A stretch of DNA of 64,000 bases from Citromicrobium sp. (GCA_002729695.1 PBYQ01000016.1:1-64000); one strand, 5' to 3'; shown: positions 16,711 to 26,323, counted from the stretch's first letter. Program-made: numbers and translations. The notes: generated by a model from the letters alone, not told the origin.

Positions 16711-18420
16711 ATGCTCAATCGACGCAATTTCATGGTCGCATCAAGCGCGGCAACACTTGGTGGGTGCGTTAGCTGCAAGTTTCCGGATTCTTTGCCGGTT
16801 AGCCGCCCTATCTCTGATGCTCACGCGCATTTCTTCAACGGCGCGGATCTGCCGGTCCATAATTTCGTCCGCTATGTCATCGTGCCTGCATACGCACCGA
16901 ACCTGCCCGAGGTTGTGCTGGCGCTCGCCGACATGGCCCTTTGGATTGCCAAACGCCTGTCGGTCTCGGCTTCGTCGGAGATCAAGCATTTGCGATCGGG
17001 CGAGTTGCTTGGCCGCGATGAAGTCCGCGAAGAAGAGTTCGGGCGCACGGCTGCAAAACGGCAGGAGCAGGTGATCAACGAAGCCGGCTCGAAGACGTTT
17101 GCCGAGCGTAAGCCGATCGAGAGCCTTGCGGACAGTTATTTCTATCTCGCCACGCTGCTCGGCGCTTTCGACATCGGAACGCGCCGTGCCCTGGATGACG
17201 GTAAGGTCAGGATCGACCCGCAGGTGTACGAAGATATCGCGCGGCAGGGCAGGGATGCGTCGCAGCGCACCTTGCCCGACTCGCTCGATTTACCGGAAGC
17301 GATGGTCACGTACGCGGCGCAGTCTTCGGTCGACGTCAAAGCGATCATCAAATGGGTTTTCGTGATGTGCCAGTCGCGCTGCTCGCACGTGCGGAGGTAT
17401 TTGAACACTATTCCTTCCGGTGGAAGCCAGGTGACGCATGTGACCAACCTGCTGGTGGACTATGATCGATGGCTCGGCGATCGTCCGCTGGGTAATTCTA
17501 CACATGCGCAGCAGGTGGAATTCTGGACGGCCTATGCCGCGCGTACCGAATCCATTCCCGGCTGGCCGCGCCTGCACACCTTTGCCGGCTTCGATCCTCT
17601 CAAGGATGCGGGCGAGAGACTTTCGAGCGGGAAGGGGACCACGTTCGAGACCATGAAGGAATGGTATCGTGCTGGCCGTGATCCCGGTTCGAATGCGACG
17701 CACAAGATCGCTGGTTTCAAGGTCTATCCCCCGATGGGATTTCAGCCGGATAAGAACGCCGAACCCGTGCTGCCGACGAACGAACCGCCGAAGCAGCGGG
17801 CGGAGATCGAGGTACAGCGCTGGTGGAGCGACAATGGCTGGCCGCTGGACAAGCTCGGCACCAGTCTGGACGAGTCGCTCGACCTGTTCTTCGAGTTCTG
17901 CGCGGAGCAAGACGTGCCGATCATGGCGCACGCCTCACCGAGCAATGATGCCATGAGCAATTCTGCGAGGAAGGCGCTGATCAGCAATTGGGTGCCAAGG
18001 GTCGAACAGACGTTCACCAAGTTCGGTCGCCCACTCAGGCTTTGTCTCGGTCACTTCGGATACTACGTCTACGATCTAAGCGCCTTCAAAGACCTGATGA
18101 AACTGAATGTCGAGCAGGTCGGAGGGGAGCCAAAGGCGCGCGTCTACTTCGACCTCAGCTACGACGTCGACATCCTGGAGGACAATCAGGGTGTGCTGCG
18201 GTATTTCCTCAATGCGCTGGAACGCGTCTGCAAGGATGTAGGTGACGAGGGCAATTTCCTCACCTTCGGCTCGGACTGGATCATGCTCGGGCAGCAGCCT
18301 GGAGCCGGTCGCTATCTCGACAATTTCAAGCGCGCGCTCGACGCATCCGAATTCTGGCGGAAGAACGCAGACAAGGTACTGCGGACCAATTTCCTCGATT
18401 TCATGCAGGTACCCCACTGA
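16711..18420 (+). CDS. Exported amidohydrolase-like metal-dependent hydrolase (Tat/lipoprotein signal)
   Basis: The chosen ATG 16711 has a strong Shine-Dalgarno (GGGGGAGA) and gives MLNRRNFMVASSAATLGGC, a twin-arginine-type leader with a possible lipobox at Cys19. The ~569-aa protein resembles amidohydrolase-2 TIM barrels: PISDAHAHFFNG (HxH metal ligands) at the start, 'PIMAHASPSND' and 'LCLGHFGYYVYD' in the second half, and the late aspartate in FGSDWIMLG. There is an insert between the first strand and the rest of the barrel (~residues 60-290) that I do not recognise. By eye the gene is less GC-rich than its neighbours. It stands alone between uvrC and a convergent serine hydrolase. Substrate unknown. 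Confidence 0.78.
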   Translation: MLNRRNFMVASSAATLGGCVSCKFPDSLPVSRPISDAHAHFFNGADLPVHNFVRYVIVPAYAPNLPEVVLALADMALWIAKRLSVSASSEIKHLRSGELLGRDEVREEEFGRTAAKRQEQVINEAGSKTFAERKPIESLADSYFYLATLLGAFDIGTRRALDDGKVRIDPQVYEDIARQGRDASQRTLPDSLDLPEAMVTYAAQSSVDVKAIIKWVFVMCQSRCSHVRRYLNTIPSGGSQVTHVTNLLVDYDRWLGDRPLGNSTHAQQVEFWTAYAARTESIPGWPRLHTFAGFDPLKDAGERLSSGKGTTFETMKEWYRAGRDPGSNATHKIAGFKVYPPMGFQPDKNAEPVLPTNEPPKQRAEIEVQRWWSDNGWPLDKLGTSLDESLDLFFEFCAEQDVPIMAHASPSNDAMSNSARKALISNWVPRVEQTFTKFGRPLRLCLGHFGYYVYDLSAFKDLMKLNVEQVGGEPKARVYFDLSYDVDILEDNQGVLRYFLNALERVCKDVGDEGNFLTFGSDWIMLGQQPGAGRYLDNFKRALDASEFWRKNADKVLRTNFLDFMQVPH

Positions 18421-18441
18421 TCGGGCGGCGTGTGAACATGT

Positions 18442-18474
18442 GGCGGGCTAGCCCCACAGAGGAGCCGGCCCGCC
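18442..18474. terminator. Probable bidirectional terminator hairpin
   Basis: GGCGGGC (18442-18448) pairs with GCCCGCC (18468-18474) around a 19-nt loop that can itself partly pair. It lies in the 61-bp gap between two convergent genes, 22 bp after one stop codon and 7 bp before the other. No strong T-run follows on either strand. Confidence 0.5.
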
Positions 18475-18481
18475 TTCCACA

Positions 18482-20110
18482 TCATTTCGCGACGCGCGTC
18501 AGATCGAGATCGTGGAAGTCGTAGGAGAAGTCGGTCAGGTCCGAGATCGCCTTCATTTTCATTCCCGTCACCTTGCCGTTCTCGACCGAGAAATCGACGA
18601 AGGCGTCGGCCTTGAGTGAGCTGTCGGGCCAGAATGCCGCGAACCTGTCGCCATCGTAGTGGGTCAGCTCGCCATCGAGAATCTCACTGCGGCCCATGTC
18701 GATGAACAGGCGATCCGGGCCATCCATGCGGATGATGACATCCCCGTACCACTGGTCGCGATAGGTGCCGACATAGGCGGACAGCGGAAGGCTGGGCGGT
18801 GCCGCGTTTTCGGGCGCGCTCGCCGAGGTATCGGCCATCAGCTGCGTGCCTTCGGCTTCTGCCTTGGCGAATGCGCCACCCCAGTCGGTGATGAAATCGT
18901 ACTCGGGGTGGCCGAGCAGTGCCGCAGCGACGTGGAAATTGAAGGTCGACGGCGCGCCGCGATAATCGTTGGTGGCGCTGAACAGGACCAGCTTTTCTTC
19001 AGGGATAATCATGAAGTTGCTGACCACGCCGGGCGCCCCGCCGCCGTGGCTGACCAGCAGCCTGCCGGCGAAATCCTGCGTGCCCCAGCCCAATGCGTAG
19101 GCCGAGAGATGGGAGAGGCCTGCCGCGCGCAGTCTGCCGTTGACGCCGGTGGGTGTGACGCCCTGCCACACTTCGCGCACCTGCTTTTCATCGAGCAGGC
19201 GCTGACCGGTTTCTGTGACGCCCCCGTCGAGCCAGAAATTGCCCCACTTCATCATGCCTGCGGTATCGCACCAGATGCCGCCTGCGGCGTTCCATGTTTC
19301 GGAGAAGGCGAGCCGCTCGTCGATCGGAACGCCTGCATCCGCGCCTGCCGCGCGTTCATGCCCGGTGACGAAGCGCGCACCTGCCGGGATGCGCGTTTTC
19401 TCCGCAACGCAGCGCTCCATGCCGACCGGCTTGAGGATTTCGTCCGTAATGAAGTCGGCCCAGCTTTTCCCGGACACACGCTCGACGATCTCGCCCGCGA
19501 CGACGTACAGCAGATTGTCGTAGGCATATTCGGACCGGAACCCGGCGGTCGGCCGCAGCAGCGGCAGGGCCTTGATCACGTCTTCGGGTTCGGCGTTGCC
19601 ATCGGGCCAGATCAGCAGGTCGCCTGCACCCAGCGGCAGGCCAGAGCGGTGCGTCAGCGCATCGCGCACGGTGAAGTGCTCGCTGACCCACGGATCGTAC
19701 ATCGCGAATTCGGGAATGTAGGTGCGGATGGGTTCGTCCCACTTCACCTCTCCACGCTCCACGAGCATGGCGAGTGCGGTCGTCGTGAACGCCTTCGAGA
19801 TGCTGGCGATGGGGAACAGCATGTCCTGCGTAACCGGTCGGTCGGTGCCTTCCTCGGCGAGACCGTCCGCGCCCTGCCAGATGGTTGTGCCGTCCTTCGA
19901 AACGGCAGCGACCATGCCGGTCGAATCGTAGGCCTGCGTCGTCCGGGCCAACGCAGCGTCGAAGTCGATCGGCCCCGTTTCGACCGGGGTGGCAACCGGT
20001 GCTTCGGCAGCCACGGTCTTTTGCGGCGGTACTTCGTCCGCGGCGAGATGCGCGCAGGCGGACAGGACGCAGGGCAGGAGCAGCAGAGCTCCGGTCTTGG
20101 CAAACTTCAT
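18482..20110 (-). CDS. Serine hydrolase lipoprotein, beta-lactamase/class C PBP-like
   Basis: This 542-aa protein has a lipoprotein signal (CVLSAC, lipid-anchored Cys19) and a beta-lactamase-fold domain from ~50 to ~400. The nucleophile motif is S103-I-S-K106 in FPIASISKAF, followed by YxN in AYDNLLYVVAGE and an HGGGAPG loop in place of KTG. Residues ~430-540 form a separate beta-rich C-terminal domain (LPLSAYVGTYRDQWYGDVI), as in many esterase/peptidase members. It is likely a periplasmic esterase or D-amino-acid peptidase rather than a resistance enzyme. It lies 72 bp downstream of the EcsC gene. Confidence 0.88.
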   Translation of the reverse strand: MKFAKTGALLLLPCVLSACAHLAADEVPPQKTVAAEAPVATPVETGPIDFDAALARTTQAYDSTGMVAAVSKDGTTIWQGADGLAEEGTDRPVTQDMLFPIASISKAFTTTALAMLVERGEVKWDEPIRTYIPEFAMYDPWVSEHFTVRDALTHRSGLPLGAGDLLIWPDGNAEPEDVIKALPLLRPTAGFRSEYAYDNLLYVVAGEIVERVSGKSWADFITDEILKPVGMERCVAEKTRIPAGARFVTGHERAAGADAGVPIDERLAFSETWNAAGGIWCDTAGMMKWGNFWLDGGVTETGQRLLDEKQVREVWQGVTPTGVNGRLRAAGLSHLSAYALGWGTQDFAGRLLVSHGGGAPGVVSNFMIIPEEKLVLFSATNDYRGAPSTFNFHVAAALLGHPEYDFITDWGGAFAKAEAEGTQLMADTSASAPENAAPPSLPLSAYVGTYRDQWYGDVIIRMDGPDRLFIDMGRSEILDGELTHYDGDRFAAFWPDSSLKADAFVDFSVENGKVTGMKMKAISDLTDFSYDFHDLDLTRVAK

Positions 20111-20182
20111 ATTGGTTCGGGCTCCCGATTACGGGGCCCTTATGCAGCGATTGGGCTGCGGATCAAACCTTGGCTGGGTGGT

Positions 20183-20908
20183 TTATGCGTCGCCCGCACG
20201 CAGACGGCGTTCCTGGAAGGCGAAACGCGCGGCTTCGCCGACATCGCCCTGGAACGACACGTTGACCGCGCCGCCGATCACCGAGCCCACCAGCGGAACG
20301 ACCGCACCCACACGCCGGCGAAACAGCGCGATGGCGAGGGCACGAGAGACGCGCTCGATCGCCTGCTCGATAACCGGATCGATTTCCTCAGGCGGCATTT
20401 CCGACAGGTTGCCGCTGGGCCCGATCCCGGCTTCAAGAGCGGCGATGCGTTCGGCGCGCTGTTTCTTCTCGTTGAGGCTCGCCAGTTCGAGCACTTGTAG
20501 GCGGAACAGCCGCTCTCGCGCGCCTTTGCCGTCATAGCCATACGCGCGGCCGGTATCGCGGATGCAGCGCAGGGCAAGCGCGATGGTCGCCGGAATGTCG
20601 AGCCCCATCGTGAGGATTCCGCCGATCCCCGATGCCGCACCCGTTGTGCCGCTGATCGCGCGGGTGGCGATGGCGACACGCTCGGCTGCGTCGTGACAGG
20701 CCTTCAGGTCGGTCAGATCGTGGTCGAACTTGACCAATTGCGGCGTACCCACTGCGCGGTCGATGCCCTGCAAGACCCCGCGAACGAGCCCGTTGGGCAC
20801 GAACGCGGCGACCGCGCCACCCACGGGACTGGTGATTTTCTCGAACCCGCGCCCGATCAGGGATGGGCTGCTGGTGCGAAAGGCCTGCTGCTGTTTTTCA
20901 AAATCCAT
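20183..20908 (-). CDS. EcsC-family protein
   Basis: This 241-aa protein matches the EcsC family by its small-residue-rich central segment (SGTTGAASGIGGILTMGLDI) and the following ALALRCIRDTGRAYGY, then a charged helix region and the C-terminal VGAVVPLVGSVIGGAVNVSF. The two Gly/Ala-rich segments could associate with membrane. EcsC is encoded with the EcsAB transporter in Bacillus, but no ABC transporter is here, so the name carries no clear function. It lies 43 bp downstream of tesB. Confidence 0.82.
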   Translation of the reverse strand: MDFEKQQQAFRTSSPSLIGRGFEKITSPVGGAVAAFVPNGLVRGVLQGIDRAVGTPQLVKFDHDLTDLKACHDAAERVAIATRAISGTTGAASGIGGILTMGLDIPATIALALRCIRDTGRAYGYDGKGARERLFRLQVLELASLNEKKQRAERIAALEAGIGPSGNLSEMPPEEIDPVIEQAIERVSRALAIALFRRRVGAVVPLVGSVIGGAVNVSFQGDVGEAARFAFQERRLRAGDA

Positions 20909-20951
20909 GAAGTGCGAACGGGGTTGGAAGGCACCCGTTCCGCAATCGCCA

Positions 20952-21893
20952 TTAGTTGGATTTGGACCGCCGCTTTCGCATCATGCCTTCCTGCGCAACA
21001 CTTGCCACCAGCGTGCCGCCTTCGGTGAATATCCGACCACGATTGTAACCGCGGCCATTGCCGGACCAGGGGCTGTCGGTATCGTAGAGCAGCCACTCGT
21101 CGGCGCGCGCAGGCGCGTGGAACCAGATCGCATGATCGAGGCTGGCCCCGACAAGCTCGCCGCGCATCCAAGAAAGCCCGTGGGCGATCGCCGCCGTGCC
21201 GAGCAGCGTGTAGTCGCTTGCATAAGCGATTATCGCCCGATGCAGCGCCGGATCGTCGGGCAGCTTCCCGACCGTCTTGAACCATGTCTGCGACTTCGGT
21301 TCGCGCGGAGTAGTGCTCATCCAGTGCAGCCCCTCGGTTGGGCGCATTTCGATCGGGCGGGGGCGGACCATGAAGCGGCGCTGGCCTTCGCTCATCAGGT
21401 GTAGCTTGTCGGCAAAGATTTCGCGGCGCAGCTGGTAGTCCGATTTGAGCGTTTCGGGGTCGGCGACGTGGGGGAAGGGCATGTTCTCATGCGCGAGCCC
21501 TTCTTCGGGTGTCTGGAAACTGGCGGTCAGGTTGAGGATCGGGGTACCGTCCTGGCTCGCCACGGCACGGCGATTGGCGAAGCTGCGCCCGTCGAAATCC
21601 CGCGCAATCGCGTAGTCGATCGGGGGGCCTTCCTCGCCGCCACGCAGGAAGTAGGCGTGCAGCGAATGCGCCACCTTTCCGTCGCCGATGCTTGCCTGCG
21701 CCGCCTGCAATCCCTGCGCGATCACCTGCCCGCCGAAGACGCGGCCGATTCCGTCCACCTGCGGCCTGCCACGAAACTTGTCGTTGTCGATCTTCTCGAC
21801 TGTCAGCAGGTCGACAAGCTGCGCGGTCAGTTCTGCGGGAGTGGGGCGCTCGACATTATCGAAATCGAGTTTTTCGGAAGCATTATCTGTCAT
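20952..21893 (-). CDS. tesB: Acyl-CoA thioesterase II
   Basis: TesB hydrolyses medium- and long-chain acyl-CoA to free fatty acid and CoA. The 313-aa protein is a double hotdog: the first half has GRVFGGQVIAQGLQAA and SLHAYFLRGGEEGPPIDYAI, the second has AIIAYASDYTLLGTAAIAHG (catalytic Asp) and SLDHAIWFHAPARADEWLLY with the Thr/Gln site near RGRIFTEGGTLVASVAQEG. The ATG at 21893 is preferred over the GTG two codons earlier. The stop is 43 bp from EcsC. An ordinary TesB with all expected motifs. Confidence 0.95.
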   Translation of the reverse strand: MTDNASEKLDFDNVERPTPAELTAQLVDLLTVEKIDNDKFRGRPQVDGIGRVFGGQVIAQGLQAAQASIGDGKVAHSLHAYFLRGGEEGPPIDYAIARDFDGRSFANRRAVASQDGTPILNLTASFQTPEEGLAHENMPFPHVADPETLKSDYQLRREIFADKLHLMSEGQRRFMVRPRPIEMRPTEGLHWMSTTPREPKSQTWFKTVGKLPDDPALHRAIIAYASDYTLLGTAAIAHGLSWMRGELVGASLDHAIWFHAPARADEWLLYDTDSPWSGNGRGYNRGRIFTEGGTLVASVAQEGMMRKRRSKSN

Positions 21894-21938
21894 CCGCACG
21901 TCTGTGCGACGCCTTTACGTTCAGGTCAACGTGAGACC

Positions 21939-22826
21939 TCAGCGGATAATCCCGAGCTTGCGGATGGCGCGGAAGGCGAAGGCCTTCGACCGATTGCTTG
22001 CGGGCCAGCGACCCGGCGCACGCGGATTGAGGCCGAGCCGCCGCAATTCCCGATTGAAGCCACGCGCGTCCGCTTCCGCATAACTCCAGTCCGAACGCCA
22101 TGTAATGCTCAGCGAGATCGAACTTTCGGGCCCATTGCGCACGAAGTGCGGTGCCATGACGGGCACGAACAGGGCCTGCCCGGCGGCTATGCCGTATTCC
22201 ACTCCGCCTTGCGCCAGATCGTCTTTCCAGATCAGTTCGCGCGGTCCGCCCAGATGATAACCCTCATGCACCTCGTCGGGCGCATAGCGTGCGTCGCCGG
22301 CGGGGAACTGCGTCATCGTCTTGCTGCCGCGCAGCTGCATCAGGATGTTGTGCTCTGGGTCGAAATGGTAGGGCGTGACCGCGTTCGGGCTCGAAATGAA
22401 CACGAAACCCTGCGGAGTGAGCATTTCGCCTGTCTTCGCCTCGATCTTGGGTCGCAGTTCCTCCAGCAGATCGTGGAGGAGCACGCGATAGCGATCGTCT
22501 TGCTCTATGTTCTTGAGCACGGCCCAGCTGTTCGCCTCGGCGATCCGGCGGATCGTGTCGGCAATGGAGAGGCCGGTCTGGCCCGGCTTGCCATCGACAC
22601 CGATCGGGAGATCGCCACGATTATACTCGATCGAACTCTCCGGCAGGCGTCCGGCAAGCTTGGCAAGCGCGTCCAGCCGCAGCAGCGGATTATCCTCCAG
22701 CCGATGTTCGAGCACATGCGGCTGCTCCGGATAGGCCGCGGCAAAGGTTTCCAGCGCGTTGTCGGGAAAGACGCGAATGGGCTGCGGCGAGACGTTGTCC
22801 TGCGGGAAGCTGCTTACGGCATTCAT
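21939..22826 (-). CDS. Cupin_8/JmjC-like Fe(II)-2-oxoglutarate oxygenase-type protein
   Basis: This 295-aa protein contains a JmjC/cupin_8 double-stranded beta helix. The metal triad is visible as H154-x-D156 in TPYHFDPEHN and H227 in VMAPHFVRNGPES. 'RGSKTMTQFP' with the conserved Lys may contact 2-oxoglutarate. The N-terminal ~110 residues are helical and resemble no domain I know. Family members hydroxylate proteins, peptides or small molecules; the target here is unknown. It is translationally coupled to the upstream GNAT-type gene by a 1-bp TAATG overlap, so the two probably act together. Confidence 0.85.
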   Translation of the reverse strand: MNAVSSFPQDNVSPQPIRVFPDNALETFAAAYPEQPHVLEHRLEDNPLLRLDALAKLAGRLPESSIEYNRGDLPIGVDGKPGQTGLSIADTIRRIAEANSWAVLKNIEQDDRYRVLLHDLLEELRPKIEAKTGEMLTPQGFVFISSPNAVTPYHFDPEHNILMQLRGSKTMTQFPAGDARYAPDEVHEGYHLGGPRELIWKDDLAQGGVEYGIAAGQALFVPVMAPHFVRNGPESSISLSITWRSDWSYAEADARGFNRELRRLGLNPRAPGRWPASNRSKAFAFRAIRKLGIIR

Positions 22827-23980
22827 TACGATCTACTCTCCGTGGTCTTCGGTACCGCGTGTCTTGCGGATTCGAAGGCGATCAGGCGGTTACCCAGCGC
22901 GCGGCGGAGGCCGCCGCCGATGGCGATGTTTCGTGACACGACGCTGCGCTGTTCCCGCCAGAAATGGTCGATCATCGGGTGGTCGGGCGCCGCACAGCTG
23001 TCGCACCACGCGATTTCCCCACGTTGCAGCAGGTCGAGGTTCTCCTTCTGGAGGAGAACGCCTGGCGAATATCTGGCGAAACGTTCGTCGAAGGTGGTCT
23101 TGAAGCTGAATGCGCCCGGGGAAGTAAGGAAGGTCGCCAGCATCGCGATGGGCTCGCCATCGAGGCGCAGGGACAGGCCTTCGACGCGCCCTGTCTGTGC
23201 TGCGCCCAGCAGGCTCTCGCGAAAGAATCGCGCGCACGCCGGATCGTTTGCGAGCGAAGAACCGGCACGGCCTTTCCAGCTTTGCGCTTCGAGGGCGAGG
23301 AATGTGTCTGCGAAGGCGCCGATTGCCTCGGGAGTTTCGGCGCGGTCCACCGACAGCTCACCATGTTCTGCAAGACGACGCGCCTGCCGCCGCAATTCCT
23401 TGCGCTTCTTGGTCGAGAGCGATTGTTCGAAATAGTTCTCGGGCGAGAGTTGTGATGCAAGGAGCGCACGGACATCGCGTTCGACCACGCCGTTTGCGCG
23501 GTTATCCTCCTGCGTCAGGACAGTCAGCGCCGCGTCCGGGGCACAGCTTTCCGGTATGCCCGGCAGGTGCAGAAAGGCGGCGAGACCTGAGTTCTGGTCC
23601 ACCCAGCGCAGCAACATTGACCAGAAGATCGTTTCGAAGCCGCGCGCGATCAGTGGCACGCCGCAAAAGGCATTGTCGTGCAGCCAGCTGGCAACATGCG
23701 GAATGGGGCGCCCGTAGTACGCACGCGCATTGTGCAGCGGGAGAAGCCCGGCGAGCTTGCCATCGATCCTCAATAGCGCGAGCTTGACCTTGCCCTGCGA
23801 ATCGAAGGCTTCCAGCGAAGCGCGCAGAAAAGGCCGTTCGAAGAAGGGGTTGGGCTCCGCCGCGCTGGCTGCCAGCGTGTCCCATTCGGCGTCGGCGAGC
23901 TCTGCGTCGCGCCATGGCGCGACGAACAGCCGCGGCGCCGAGCCGCTGGCATCGTCGAATTCCGTGTCAATCAAGACCAT
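22826..23980 (-). CDS. GNAT-type acyltransferase (CelD/BioF2-like, Acetyltransf_6)
   Basis: The 384-aa protein shows the two-lobed GNAT arrangement of the CelD/FemAB-like 'acetyltransf_6' family. The first lobe ends in GLLPLHNARAYYGRPIPH; the second has the basic hinge STKKRKELRRQARRLAEHG and the acyl-CoA-binding half SLRLDGEPIAMLATFL, then 'FKTTFDERFARYSPGVLL' and a late Asp-rich segment WCDSCAAPDHPMIDHFW. Such proteins transfer acyl or aminoacyl groups to sugars, lipids or peptides. It precedes the cupin_8 gene and overlaps it by 1 bp. Acyl donor and acceptor are unknown. Confidence 0.83.
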   Translation of the reverse strand: MVLIDTEFDDASGSAPRLFVAPWRDAELADAEWDTLAASAAEPNPFFERPFLRASLEAFDSQGKVKLALLRIDGKLAGLLPLHNARAYYGRPIPHVASWLHDNAFCGVPLIARGFETIFWSMLLRWVDQNSGLAAFLHLPGIPESCAPDAALTVLTQEDNRANGVVERDVRALLASQLSPENYFEQSLSTKKRKELRRQARRLAEHGELSVDRAETPEAIGAFADTFLALEAQSWKGRAGSSLANDPACARFFRESLLGAAQTGRVEGLSLRLDGEPIAMLATFLTSPGAFSFKTTFDERFARYSPGVLLQKENLDLLQRGEIAWCDSCAAPDHPMIDHFWREQRSVVSRNIAIGGGLRRALGNRLIAFESARHAVPKTTESRS

Positions 23981-24091
23981 CGCAGCCCAGTGCCCTTCCC
24001 AGCGATCAGCCCTTACCGTGGCGTTAAGCCTAAGCAGGATTCACTAGGATTTGCTTAAATCGGTGCCTGAAATGGAAGGCTGGAAAAGGAA

Positions 24092-24121
24092 GGGGCGCGG
24101 TCCCCGTCGGAACCGCGCCCC
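24092..24121 (-). terminator. Strong hairpin terminator of hppA
   Basis: GGGGCGCGGT (24092-24101) and ACCGCGCCCC (24112-24121) form a perfect 10-bp stem with a 10-nt loop. On the minus strand it begins 31 bp after the hppA stop and is followed by the T-rich TTCCTTTTCC, which fits an intrinsic terminator. Confidence 0.85.
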
Positions 24122-24151
24122 TTGTATCTTTCGACAGTCAGACGTCGCTTA

Positions 24152-26323
24152 TCAGGCGGCCCCTGCCGCCAGCGCAGCAAGCAGCAGCAGCGCGACGATG
24201 TTGGTGATCTTGATCATCGGGTTCACCGCCGGTCCCGCCGTATCCTTGTACGGATCGCCCACGGTATCGCCGGTCACGGCGGCATGGTGGGCATCGGAAC
24301 CCTTACCGCCGTGGTTGCCATCCTCGATGTACTTCTTCGCATTGTCCCACGCGCCACCACCGGCGGTCATGGAAAGCGCGACGAACAGACCGCCGACGAT
24401 CACACCCAGCAACAGCGCGCCGAGAGCGGCGAAGCCGTTGGCCTGACCTGCGATCAGCGTGATGACGAAGTAGACCACCACCGGTGCCAGCACCGGCAAG
24501 AGCGACGGAACGATCATTTCCTTGATCGCTGCGCGCGTCACCAGGTCAACGGTGCGGGCATAGTTAGGGCGGCTGGTGCCTTCCATGATGCCCTTGTCCG
24601 CAGCGAATTGCTCGCGCACGTCTTTCACCACGTCACCCGCTGCACGGCCCACGGCAGTCATGCCCATTGCGCCGAAAAGGTAGGGCAGCAGCGCCCCCAG
24701 CAGCAGCCCGACGATCACGAACGGGTTCTTCAGGCTGAAGTCCACCGTTACGCCCGGGAAGAACTCGGTGAGGTCGGTGGTGTAGGCGGCAAACAGCACC
24801 AGCGCGGCGAGGCCAGCCGAACCGATCGCGTAGCCTTTCGTGACGGCCTTGGTGGTGTTGCCCACCGCATCCAGCGCGTCGGTCTTCTCACGCACGCTGT
24901 CGTCCAGCCCCGCCATTTCGGCGATGCCGCCTGCGTTGTCGGTGACCGGGCCATAGGCGTCCAGCGCCACGACCATGCCCGCCAGCGCCAGCATCGCGGT
25001 CGCCGCATAGGCGATCCCGACGAGGCCTGCGAGCAGGTAGGCGATGATAATCCCGGCAACGATCACCAGCGTCGGCAGCGCGGTCGCTTCGAGGCTGATG
25101 GCAAGACCCTGGATAACGTTGGTGCCGTGGCCGGTTTCCGAAGCCTTGGCGATCGAGCGAACCGGGCGGTACTCGGTCCCGGTATAGTATTCGGTGATCC
25201 AGATGATCAGCCCGGTGATGACGAGGCCGAGCATCGAGCACCAGAACAGGTCCATCCCGGTAAAGCCGCCGACGACCTCGGCAGCGCCTTCGGTCACCAG
25301 CGTGTCACCCAGTGCGACCGTCGCAGTTTCGCTGACGACGTTCGCCCCGATCAGGGCGTTCATGTCGCCCAGAGCCCAGGTCATCACGGCGTAGATCGCC
25401 GGGATCGAGAGGACCGCGGTGACGATGAAACCCTTGTACATCGCTCCCATGATGTTCTGCTTGCTACCAAGCTTCACGAAGTACGTGCCGATGATCGAGG
25501 TGACGATGCACGCCCCGCCGATCAGCAGCGGCAGCGACATCATCGGCAACAGCAGCTCGCCCAGCGTGCCACCGAGAAGCAGTGCGGTGAGCACCATCGT
25601 CGCGCCGACGGTGACGACGTAGGTTTCGAAAAGGTCGGCAGCCATGCCCGCGCAGTCGCCCACGTTGTCGCCCACATTGTCCGCGATAACGGCCGGGTTG
25701 CGGGGGTCATCCTCGGGAATGCCAGCCTCGACCTTGCCGACGAGGTCCGCACCGACGTCCGCCGCCTTGGTGAAGATACCGCCGCCCAGACGCGCAAAGA
25801 TCGAAATCAGCGAAGCACCGAAGGCGAGGCCGACCAGTCCGTCGACCACTTCGCGGCTGTTCGCCTCGAAGCCCAGCGCACCGGCGAGGAAGTAGAAGAA
25901 GCCCGCTATGGCGAGCAGCGCCAGGCCGGCCACCAGAAGTCCGGTGATCGCACCCGCGCGGAACGCCAGCGTCAGGCCCTGCTGCAATCCGCTTTGCGCG
26001 GCTGCGGCGGTGCGGACGTTTGCCTTCACCGAGATGTTCATCCCGATATAACCAGCTGCGCCCGATAGCACCGCGCCGATCAGGAAACCGGCCGCCGCGA
26101 TCCAGTTGAGGAGGAAGAACACAAGCGCACACACCACGACGCCGACGATGGCGATGGTCGTGTACTGGCGGTTCAGGTAAGCGCGCGCGCCTTCCTGAAT
26201 GGCGCCCGCAATTTCCTGCATCTTCTCGTTGCCCGCTCCGGCACCGAGAACCTGTCGGCTCGTAAATATTCCGTAGATTATGGCCAACAGGCCAAGTCCA
26301 ATAGCGACCAGAACAAGTTCCAC
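24152..26323 (-). CDS. hppA: Membrane proton-pumping pyrophosphatase, K+-independent type
   Basis: HppA couples hydrolysis of pyrophosphate to proton export. The 723-aa protein has about 16 membrane segments and the substrate-site motifs [20 protein letters not shown] (from ~210) and [16 protein letters not shown], plus the C-terminal [11 protein letters not shown] and [20 protein letters not shown]. The motif [10 protein letters not shown] has Lys (residue 492) where K+-dependent enzymes have Ala, so it should be K+-independent. The start is GTG with a strong Shine-Dalgarno (GGGGGAGG, 7 nt). It lies 151 bp downstream of thiL and has its own terminator. Confidence 0.97.
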   Translation of the reverse strand: MELVLVAIGLGLLAIIYGIFTSRQVLGAGAGNEKMQEIAGAIQEGARAYLNRQYTTIAIVGVVVCALVFFLLNWIAAAGFLIGAVLSGAAGYIGMNISVKANVRTAAAAQSGLQQGLTLAFRAGAITGLLVAGLALLAIAGFFYFLAGALGFEANSREVVDGLVGLAFGASLISIFARLGGGIFTKAADVGADLVGKVEAGIPEDDPRNPAVIADNVGDNVGDCAGMAADLFETYVVTVGATMVLTALLLGGTLGELLLPMMSLPLLIGGACIVTSIIGTYFVKLGSKQNIMGAMYKGFIVTAVLSIPAIYAVMTWALGDMNALIGANVVSETATVALGDTLVTEGAAEVVGGFTGMDLFWCSMLGLVITGLIIWITEYYTGTEYRPVRSIAKASETGHGTNVIQGLAISLEATALPTLVIVAGIIIAYLLAGLVGIAYAATAMLALAGMVVALDAYGPVTDNAGGIAEMAGLDDSVREKTDALDAVGNTTKAVTKGYAIGSAGLAALVLFAAYTTDLTEFFPGVTVDFSLKNPFVIVGLLLGALLPYLFGAMGMTAVGRAAGDVVKDVREQFAADKGIMEGTSRPNYARTVDLVTRAAIKEMIVPSLLPVLAPVVVYFVITLIAGQANGFAALGALLLGVIVGGLFVALSMTAGGGAWDNAKKYIEDGNHGGKGSDAHHAAVTGDTVGDPYKDTAGPAVNPMIKITNIVALLLLAALAAGAA

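Noticed and set aside
24122-26068. A 648-codon open frame opposite hppA
   Set aside because: Composition is the antisense of a membrane protein (His/Arg/Asp-rich); hppA is certain.
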